DNA of 64,000 bases from Humulus lupulus (taxonomy: Eukaryota; Streptophyta; Magnoliopsida; Rosales; Cannabaceae), in contig NC_084797.1 in assembly GCF_963169125.1 (NCBI RefSeq), forward strand, positions 89,065,868 to 89,129,867, in the 5' to 3' direction. Below the pieces are notes generated by a model that was not told the DNA's origin, did no database searches, and was given only the letters and a program-made list of their open reading frames with translations. The position numbers were made by a program, and so were the translations under genes. Positions 56,219-64,000 of this stretch are shown here, piece by piece. Position 1 is the stretch's first letter, and each line of letters starts with the position of its first letter.

Positions 56219-58495
56219 TGTAACGCCCTGGATAGCCAAGACCATTACACTGTGTGTTTATAAAAGTGTTAGACTTGCTAATCAAGTCATTTAGTTAAAA
56301 TCGTGTTACTGAAACTATAATGGAACTAGGGTTAAAAGATTTTGGTCTTAAAAGTCACATTTCTTATAAAGAAACATTTCTTGTTTACACGGGATCCCAA
56401 AAATATTAAAATTAAAACAATTTACAAAAGATTCGAGAGTTAAATACAGTATCAGACATATTATGGCAAAACAGACAATTAGGCAATCTCTGTCCTGATC
56501 CACTCCTCAGCCATGGCGACCGAACAACTGGCTATGTACATTCAACCCCGCAGCTCTCCATCTCAGGATTGGTCCAACTTGCCTTTGCCTTTACCTGCAC
56601 CACGTAGCACCCGTGAGTCAAGGCCCAGCATGAAAACACAACAACAGAGCATAAGCAATCAACAGCCAATTTAATATCTCATATTGCATAAACATGTTCA
56701 CAACCACATAAACATTAAGAATAACCAAGTATTCAGCACACTAAACATATCAACTCATATCATATATCAATTTACAAATGATAACTAGGGTTAGCGCCCT
56801 CAGGCCGCACCCTCCGTTATCCCACTGACTCCGGCCCGCTTAAACCGAGCTTAGTGAATATTAAGCTATCCTCAGCTACCAGTGGCCAAGCTGCGCCATG
56901 TGCGCAAATATTGTGTACGGCACCCTTAGGCCGCTATAACATGTCCCATGGCATAATACCATCATTGAAATTATACAAATATTGGGAGCTCTTAGTCCCA
57001 TCACAAACATATAACTGGGTGCAGTTTTCTTACCTTTGAATTCGCTTGCTTTGATCACTTAGATCCCTTAGCACGATCCCTCTCGAGCCCTAGCGCTCAC
57101 CTAATCACAACCATAGATCAAAGTCATCACCAAACCTAAAATCCAAAACCTAGCCTTGGGACCAATCCCGAGCCCCCGGGAAGTCCTAATTCCACCAAAC
57201 AGGGTGGTGGAATCGAACCCCGAACCCTTGGTCAAAAACCCTTGAAAATAACCCTAAAACCCATTTCTGGAAACAGGGCAGCGCTACAGCGCTCTAAGGA
57301 GGGCGCTATAGCGCTACAAGCAGAACCAAAATCCCCCAGAAAGCATGGCCTAGCGCTATAGCACCCAAAGGCTAGCGTTGTAGCACTAGTCATAGACAGC
57401 CAACATCACATTTTCCCTTCCTGCGATTTCCCCGAGCCAAACTTAACCAAAACTTCTCCAAACCTTCACCAAACTTAAAAACAAGCTTATTAACATACTC
57501 CACTCATCCCAAGCATCCCAAATTCTTAAAACCCAATCAAATGCATCCCTAATCATAAAATTCACCATAGTTGCTCATAGACTTCAGAAACTCAGCAAAG
57601 ACAATCAAACCTTCAAAGTTTAAACCTTAGAATTTTATACCTTTGATGGAAATTCGACCTTAAGTTGCCTCTAGACCTCCTTAGCTTTCTCTTCCTCAAT
57701 CCTTGGCTCCAAATTCCCTAGAATTCCCCATCAATTCAGCTTAGATACCTTAGTTAAAAATCAAAACCAGAACTGAGGAAACTTCAAAGTATTACCTCAA
57801 CCAAATGGCTTATCCTTGCTAAACCCTTGCCAAATCTTCAAGTCAGACCAAGAACTCTTGCCTCAAGCTTACCCTGGTTTCCCCTGGGTTTCTGCTCCAA
57901 AATAACTCAAGAAAATGGTGAAGGAGATCACCAACCGACCCTTAGAAAAACAGCTCTATTTTCTTCCCTTTCTTTTTCCTTCTTTTCTTTCTTTCCCCAG
58001 ACTTCTATATTATTCTACCACTTCCACTGACATAAAGCCTCAGCAATACCTATCTCTTAAAAGCCAAATGACCATAATGCCCTCCCCTTTAATCCCAAGT
58101 CTTTTAATCCACTTAGGGGCATTGTGGTCATTTTACCCAATTCCCGCTAATATCCTCAAGTGTCTCTAATATTTACCGCTTACTTCCCGATACCTAATTA
58201 ATCACCAATTATATTCCTCATTATCAAAGTTAACCTCAATATATTCTCTAAATTCCCATTTATACCCCCAGGCTCCCCCCAAGCTGGGTATAAATCCCGC
58301 CGTGACTTTTTCGCTAACTCGCTCACAAGGATCGTCTTGAATCACCGATTATAAATATATCGACATAATAATGTGGTCTTATCAATTATCGCATATACAT
58401 AGAGTTATGTCCGCAACGGGCCAAAATTACGATTATGCCCTTCAGGCACTCTAATCAAGGCCCTTAAGCCTTATTAGCGAATTTGGGTCGTTACA
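56219..58495 (-). repeat. Element I 5' LTR
   Basis: Plus-strand TGTAACGCCC...GGGTCGTTACA, 2277 bases. GC-rich AGCGCTA block at about 57280-57395. TSD ACAAC follows at 58496-58500. No gene inside. Confidence 0.92.
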
Positions 58496-58500
58496 ACAAC
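58496..58500. repeat. Target-site duplication of element I (right copy)
   Basis: ACAAC. The partner 51599-51603 is GTTGT on the plus strand, matching only after the inverted segment is flipped. Confidence 0.88.
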
Positions 58501-60352
58501 CCAAAACCAACAACGCCCTCCCATTTTTAGTTTCAGCGAAGGTGTCATGCATGGGCCAGAGGCCTAACCTTAGAATGGGAACTAGGGGCCAACCAGGTGT
58601 CACAGGTCTGGTCGGGGTGCCCAAGCAAACAATAATAGGCGACCCTTTCCAGCTGATGAGCAGGTCCGGCCAAGGCGTGGCATGGGACAGGACCAAGCAA
58701 GAAATTTTCGCCCAAGATCTCGAGGTAGCGGCTGTGATAAGAGTCCTAGTGTTGTAGGGCAAGATGTCGACTCCCATGCTCAAGCACCGAATAGGAGTGG
58801 TCAATCCCATAATTACCAGCAGCAACCTGGTTGATACAGACAACATCAAGAATACCGACCAAGGTCCTGAAGATATGAGCCGAAGGTTAGTAGTGCATAC
58901 AGGCCCAACTATGTTGATGGGTATGAGCATGATGAGGAAGCAAGGCATGTTCGCCAACAGAACAATCAAGGTCAGAGAGGTAACCAGCCTAAGGGACCAT
59001 TTGTCCCACAAGGACAGGATGTCCCAAACAACCAACCACCTCAAGGTGGAGGGTTCCAGGGAGTAACTCTAGTACCAAGGTGAGCAGACAGCCACAATAC
59101 CAGGGGCAGACCTCGACCAATTCTGTTTTCAACCAAATGGGCCCCATGGGAGGTGAAGACCTTAGAGACGCAATTAATCACAGTAGGGAAAATCAAGATT
59201 CAAACGACAAAGGTCTGCCTGAGCCTGTTCGAGACCCGAGAATGGATGAGGTCCACAATGCAGCGCATCCCCAGGCAGCTGCAGACACTAACATCAAAGC
59301 CAAGCTGGATCTGTTAACCCGACTAGTAAGGACTTGACAGCACCCAAGTTAACAGATATTGAAATGGAGAGGCAGAGAGGTTCCCCATTTTCAGACCATA
59401 TTAATCAACTGCCCATACCTGTCATATTAAAAATGCCAACATGGAAAATGTATACTGGGCTGGAGAACCCGGTATCTCATGTTCACCACTTTGAACTACA
59501 GACTGGTTTATAGGGAGTTATGGATGATGCCAGGTGTAGGATCTTCCCACCTACCCTGTCAGAAATTACTAAGCAATGGTTTTTCAAGTTATAGCCAAGA
59601 TCGATTACATCATGTGATTGATTTGTACACACATTATATTCCCAATTCTCCTCAATAATGCCCCTCCCCGCCGAGCCGAATGACCTGAATGATATAAAAC
59701 AAAAGGATAATGAACCTTTGAAGGATTACATTAAATGTTTTATGCGGAAAGCCACCAAAGTGAAATCCCTTAGTGATGACAGTACATTAATAGCAACAAA
59801 TTCAGGAAATTATGGTAAAGAGTTTGTTGTGGAGCAGTTTGAAAAGGACGGTTTCACGTACCACTTAGGAGTTCCTTGATCGGGCAGAGGAATTCATCAA
59901 GATTGAGGAGGTCGAGTAGAAGGTGGATAATCCAACTCAGGCCGCTACCCAGAAAGGGAAAACAGATGCTGGGAATACCACTAATCCTTCAGAGGGAGGA
60001 AAGAACGATGTTAAGAATGGAAAACGCAGTAATGGGGCTGGAACTAGCAGTAACCAGAGTGAAAATAAGAAGCCTAAGACCGCCAAGCCGCCCAAATCAT
60101 GGGAATATGTTCCCATATTTACTAGTTAGTCCATCCTGTAAGAGACCCAGGCGGATGTTTTTAATGCCACACAAGTTGTCGTACGGTATAGAAGACCTCC
60201 ACCAATGACGAAGGATGTTAATAGACTGGATATGATCAAGTTCTGTTTGTCTCACAATGACTATTGTCATGAAAACAATGAATGTAACCACCTAAAAGAG
60301 GATATAGAATTCCTCATTAGACAAAACAATGCTCATATGAAGAGGTATGTAT
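58501..60352 (+). pseudogene. gag: Element G gag, C-terminal part
   Basis: Continues G gag after I. The first 550 bases, in shifting frames, encode a low-complexity Gln/Asn/Gly/Arg-rich region typical of disordered gag linkers. The Tat-like capsid region begins about 59400 (PVILKMPTWKMYTGLENPV, then CRIFPPTLSEITKQWFF) and continues past stops to DIKQKDNEPLKDYIKCF (about 59690-59740). Zinc-like CLSHNDYCHENNEC lies at 60244-60285, followed by HLKEDIEFLIRQN. A TGA near 60353 ends it. The order matches E and J. Confidence 0.78.
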
Positions 60353-61143
60353 GACCGACTACCAACCAACATCTTCAACAACATCCTCAATAGCCTCCTC
60401 AGCAATAGTCTCAATAGCATCAGAGTAGTCAGCCTATCCTACCACCACCAGTTTTTGGTCGGCTAGATATGATCTGCAGCGGGCCACATTTTCCCAGCCA
60501 CTCCAGCAAGGGTCGAGAAAGGTACACTCATTCCCTTAGGCACGAGCAAGAGGAAGATGTACTAGCTGTCCAGGAGCATACTCCAAAATAGCCTCGCTAC
60601 GAATGTGAGCCTATCACTTTCAACGAGGAAGACACAAGTCATGTACATCATCCACATAATGATCCCTTGGTAATAGAAGTACAAATAGCTAACATGATCA
60701 TAGCCCGAACGATGATTGACCATGGGTCATCTACCAGTATCCTGTTCAAGAGTACCCTGGAGAGGATGAATTTAAGCATTAGAGATCTAGAACCATGCGA
60801 GCAGTTGATGTATGGGTTCACGGGGAATGGCATGCCCCCGGAAGGAAGCATAAGGTTGTCGTTGATAGTGGGAACGACTCCCAACAGTAATACTATAATC
60901 GCTTTGTTCGTGGTGATCGACATCCCATCTCCATACAATGTCATGATAGGTCGTCCAGCTCTGTATGACCCCCAAGCAGTTACATTAGTCTTCCATCTGC
61001 TCATTAAATTCCCAACCTGGGTAGGTATAGGATGTCTTAAAGGGAACAAACTGGTGGGCAGAGAATGTTATAACTCGTCAGTAAAAAAGGTAGGGAAGGC
61101 AGCCTACACCGCGCAGCTTACAGGGCCCAATCACCAAAAATAG
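60353..61143 (+). pseudogene. Element G linker and protease
   Basis: A Gln/Pro-rich linker (60360-60450) leads to DMICSGPHFPSHSSKGR, the motif before protease in Tat-like elements. The protease itself is open from about 60604 to a TAG at 61141: HHPHNDPLVIEVQIAN, active site MIDHGSSTSILF, YGFTGNGMPPEGSI and YNVMIGRPALYD. The Asp and Gly of the active site are present. Similarity to the expected RT start is cut off just after this. Confidence 0.8.
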
Positions 61144-61164
61144 TATTCATCCCAAAGCGAGGCA

Positions 61165-61441
61165 TTTTGGTGAATTATATTATAATATGATGTTAAATGC
61201 ATGCATGGGGGTCCACCTTTCATCATAGGGGCATTTTGGTAATTTGGCCTGTTGATGGCGTAATTGTATATTTGTATGCATGTTGTGAAATATTATTGAG
61301 GCCACATAATAATGTGGATTTGTTCGAGCTATTCGACATGAGACGATCTTTGAATGCAAGTTAGCGGTTTGGTCATAACGGGATTAAGTTCGGGGCTCGG
61401 GGTGAGTCTCGGGGTAATTTGATGATTAGAGTGTTGCCGAG
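61165..61441 (+). repeat. Fragment of a chromovirus LTR
   Basis: Matches the U3 part of the A/B/D/I-type LTRs: GGGGCATTTTGG...TTTGGCCTGTTGATGGC, a GGCCACATAATAATGTGGAT stretch and GGGCTCGGGGTGAGTCTCGG. No LTR start (TGTAAC) or end (GTTACA) is visible. It lies between the broken end of G and element J, and is probably a remnant left by deletion or truncated by J. Confidence 0.7.
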
Positions 61442-61709
61442 TGTACGCCCTGTTTTTACCACGGGCTAACTAACGAGCCAAGCCGCGGCCTAATCATAGT
61501 TATCTCGTGGACGTCCCGCAGACCGGAGCTTCTGTCATTAGGTTGTACCTACTTAGCTCAAGGAAACTCAAGGGTTCGCCAAGATTGCACAAGACTTGAC
61601 CCCGGATTCTGAAGGCCTATGGTCGAGTTAAGTATCCAGCTCGCGGTACGAACTGGGTATGAAGGCTGTGACCCTTTGTAAAGTCAACACACGCAAGGTA
61701 AACGTGCAT

Positions 61710-61734
61710 ATATCAGACATCACGTGTCTGATAT
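61710..61734. promoter_or_regulatory. Hairpin with central G-box in element J LTR
   Basis: ATATCAGACA and TGTCTGATAT form perfect 10-bp arms around a 5-base loop; the centre contains CACGTG (61721-61726), a plant bZIP/bHLH binding core. It lies about 210 bases upstream of the TATA box, a place where an enhancer is plausible. Confidence 0.55.
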
Positions 61735-61942
61735 GCCCCTGACTTCTCGGACATGCAGCAGGAACGTGCGTATTCAGACACCCACGACTGGGTTGGGCCG
61801 TGCGGCCCATTATCTCCTTACCTATCGATTTGACCATACTAATGTGTCAGGTTTAGGAATTAATCATGAATGTCACAGAGTTGATGTGATAGTTAAGAGG
61901 GTCACGGGGTGACCTTCTTACCAACTCCCAGGTGCCTTCTCC

Positions 61943-61950
61943 TATAAATA
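61943..61950 (+). promoter_or_regulatory. TATA box of element J LTR
   Basis: TATAAATA followed by TGGAGACCC, 255 bases before the LTR end. Confidence 0.62.
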
Positions 61951-62254
61951 TGGAGACCCTGGGACTTGATAAGGGTTGGATTCTCTATTGTAAAAAAGGC
62001 CCTGTAATCAAATATCCAGTATAGAGCAATAATACTGACTAGTGGAGTAGAAGGATTTTAACCTTTGAACCACTCAAAAATGTGTCTTGTGTCACCTCTT
62101 TCCTTTTCTAAGATCTTATATCTGTTTCGGTTCACACTTAGCACTAATCCCTTTCTCTTCATTTCTTAATTACCTATTGGCGAAGAACTGCGTCAACAGT
62201 TTTGTGCTTTCATTGAGAGCAAGTCCGATTCAGTGCTGTCGCAAACATCCGACT

Positions 62255-64000
62255 ATGGTGACAACTTGATCCAGGCACGGTAACGAAACAGAGCAACATG
62301 GTGGGTAGGAGGCTCATCATACTGCCATCCCTAGTGAACAAGTTCTTGAAGTCCAGCAGCGGCCAGGAAAGCAGCCGACGAGCCAAGATGATACTGGTAG
62401 TTCGGCGCCTCGACCGCCTAATCCGAACCCCTGTTACTATACTGCGGTGGAGATGGAGAACGCTCAGCTAAGGAGCCAGTTAGAAACAGCTAGTCAGCAG
62501 ATTAAGGATATGCTGGCCCGACTACCCCCTCTCACAACCAACGCTAACGTTGGAGAGAGGCAAGGTGAGGCTCCTAAGTCTCGCCGGGGTAATCGGTCCA
62601 GGCATAGCCGTTCGGACAGACTTCCAGCAGCCAACTCCACCCCTTCATCACACCATCAAGAGGCAGACTTCGGAGGAATGCCTAGAGCTGAACAACAGCA
62701 ATACAGCCGTTCGGTCAGGATGTCGACTCCTAGCTCCCAACCATCCTCGAGGACGCCCAGAGGAGCTCCAAGAAATTCTCGAAGGAGATCCAGAGCGGGC
62801 TCACGACATCAGCCCGTTCCCAGCAACCATCGTGCGCCTCGTCCAGATCGCCAAGCTCGGGACCAGCAGGTTGGCAGGGCCGAAAGGCCCCCACCAAACT
62901 TGACCCGTCTTGACGGAACTAAGATAGCCTCTCCAGTCAGGCATCCTCCTTCTCCAATTAGATATCCGTCTCCTCCTCGGCCCGTCCGAGACATCCCAGC
63001 CTATGGGAGTAGTAGGAGAAATTCGCCATCGGCAGGACCTTCCTGACGTAGCAGGGCGCCGAGGGAAAGCCCAGATCCTCAGCACCATAGGCGGACTACA
63101 AGCCTATCAAGCAGGAGCCATTGGACCGGCAGTCGCCAGAGTGATCTCTCTGGGGGAGACCTGCGCCAGCGTCTGAGTTCGGCGCAAATTCATCAAACCA
63201 CCCAGGGAGGCGACCTGCGAGATCGCCTCAACTCTCATAGAGGGGAACAAGCAGGAGGGGATGACCATGCTCGCTCAAGGGGGGCTCTGTCCGAAGTACG
63301 TAACGGAGGGAATGTCCCAAATAACCTATCTCAAGATAGGAGGGGCAATAACCCACCAAATATGTACAATGGGTCCGGAGTTGTTGAACAGCCCCGGAAT
63401 AACCAAGGACATCAGGACCAAACCCTCGAGCACTTGACTCAGATGGAGGAGCTGATGAGGAAGCTCCTATCAGAAAAAGAAAAAGATGAATATGATTCAG
63501 GGGACGAGATGGAACTCTTCGCCCCCAGTATAGCAGCAACGGCGTACCCATCTGGTTTCCGTATGCCCCACTTTTCAAAGTTCAATGGGGACGGAGACCC
63601 ATCGGACCATCTAGGGATGTTCAACACCCTGATGATGGCCCACAACATTGGCCCCGAGCTGAGATGTTTAATCTTCCCTTCGACACTAACTGGGCCTGCC
63701 AGGTAGTGGTTCAAGCAAAGTAAAAGACAGTCAATCAGCTCCTGGAAGACTTTCTCACCTAACTTCAAAAGGGCATTCCGAGCCTCTCAGGCCGCCCGTG
63801 TTCAGGCCGATTCCCTGGCTAACGTGAGGCAGCAGCCGGGTGAGACTCTGAAGGCCTATCTGAGTAGATTCGCGAACGTTGCTGCTCGAGCCAGAGACAT
63901 GGATCATAGCTCCAAGCTCATGGCCATGAGAAATGGAATCCTCGTCGGAGGAGATCTCTGGAAGGATATACAAAGGAAGGGTGTCAGCTCGGTTAATTGC
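62255..64000 (+). pseudogene. gag: Element J gag, runs off the window
   Basis: Starts Met-Val like E and G and stays in one frame to the end of the window, interrupted only by TGA at 62267, TAG at 62306, TGA at 63044 and TAG at 63704. Domains: a helical stretch (MENAQLRSQLETASQQI), a long Arg/Ser/Pro-rich disordered region (about 62540-63350), acidic KEKDEYDSGDEMELF, then the capsid-like domain from FRMPHFSKFNGDGDPSDH to LRQ-type helices and LKAYLSRFANVAARARDMD. Each stop is one C-to-T change from an Arg or Gln codon. It has no frameshift, so J is the least decayed element here. The 3' end is outside the window. Confidence 0.85.

Larger units (their letters stand above)
47272..58495 (-). mobile_element. 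Element I: Tekay-like chromovirus, split by an inversion
   Basis: The original orientation is minus. 5' LTR 56219-58495, primer site, gag, protease, RT and RNase H read minus from right to left to 52956. RNase H (second copy), integrase, chromodomain, polypurine tract and 3' LTR read plus from 47272 to 51598. TSD is ACAAC: 58496-58500 and, inverted as GTTGT, 51599-51603. It is close to D in all domains. It lies in G's gag, next to H. Confidence 0.9.
61442..62198 (+). repeat. Element J (Tat-like) 5' LTR
   Basis: TGTACGCCC...GCGTCAACA, 757 bases. The right end is firm: junction motif GTTTTGTGCTTTCATTGAGAGC follows, then gag 57 bases on. The left end is inferred from the TG start and the loss of similarity to the preceding LTR fragment; no TSD can be checked because J runs off the window. 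It has a TATA box and a G-box hairpin. No gene inside. Confidence 0.75.

Noticed and set aside
58451..59044. 197-codon open frame on the minus strand
   Set aside because: It lies opposite the low-complexity Gln/Asn-rich gag linker of G, starts near the I LTR and has no recognisable domain; it is a shadow of the plus-strand frame.
62550..63088. Two further open frames (62550-62903 plus, 62801-63088 minus)
   Set aside because: Both overlap the Arg/Ser-rich part of J gag in other frames, where base composition keeps all frames open.

Overview
This is plant nuclear DNA, probably from a eudicot with a repeat-rich genome; the species cannot be told from the sequence. There are no bacterial-type genes, no rRNA or tRNA genes, and no ordinary cellular gene that I can support. 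Nearly all 64 kb is LTR retrotransposons inserted into one another. All coding regions found are broken gag-pol genes of Ty3/gypsy type. I name the elements A to J. A, B, C, D and I have LTRs of about 2.0-2.4 kb bounded by TGTAAC...GTTACA, an initiator-Met-tRNA primer site and a chromodomain-like end to integrase, which fits the Tekay/Del chromoviruses. H is a second chromovirus type (Galadriel/Reina-like) with 615-bp LTRs. E, G and J are Tat-like elements without a chromodomain. F is a 2-kb solo LTR, probably Copia.

Left block (1-43068). E is the oldest host. B (2157-38422, TSD ATGCC) sits in E's gag. A (2571-11278, TSD CATTT) sits in B's 5' LTR. C (13337-32097, minus strand, TSD AGACC/AAACC) sits in B's gag. 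D (16352-26085) sits in C's integrase. F (39330-41377, TSD AGAGC) is a separate insertion into E. Removing each insert rejoins the host reading frame or LTR.

Right block (43069-64000). G is a Tat-like element whose gag was entered by H (TSD CTACG) and I (TSD ACAAC). About 5.65 kb (roughly 47272-52922) was later inverted, with one break in H and one in I. As a result, half of I reads plus, the other half reads minus, and the 3' end of H and a slice of G gag are backwards. The two TSD pairs only match if the inversion is undone. A chromovirus LTR fragment (61165-61441) and element J (61442 to beyond the window) follow. J looks youngest: its gag is broken by only four stops, all explicable by C-to-T change.

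None of the elements seen in full could move by itself. Each has stops, and most have lost or changed catalytic motifs in protease, reverse transcriptase, RNase H or integrase, or have large deletions. Structures the gene families do not explain: a ten-unit, about 39-bp tandem array of small hairpins in the leader of C; a cluster of TTATAA-centred palindromes with paired arm changes in C's LTRs; a GC-rich word-repeat block about 1 kb into every large LTR; and a series of GGTAAG donor-like sites at matching places in the LTRs. I found no new multi-gene system.
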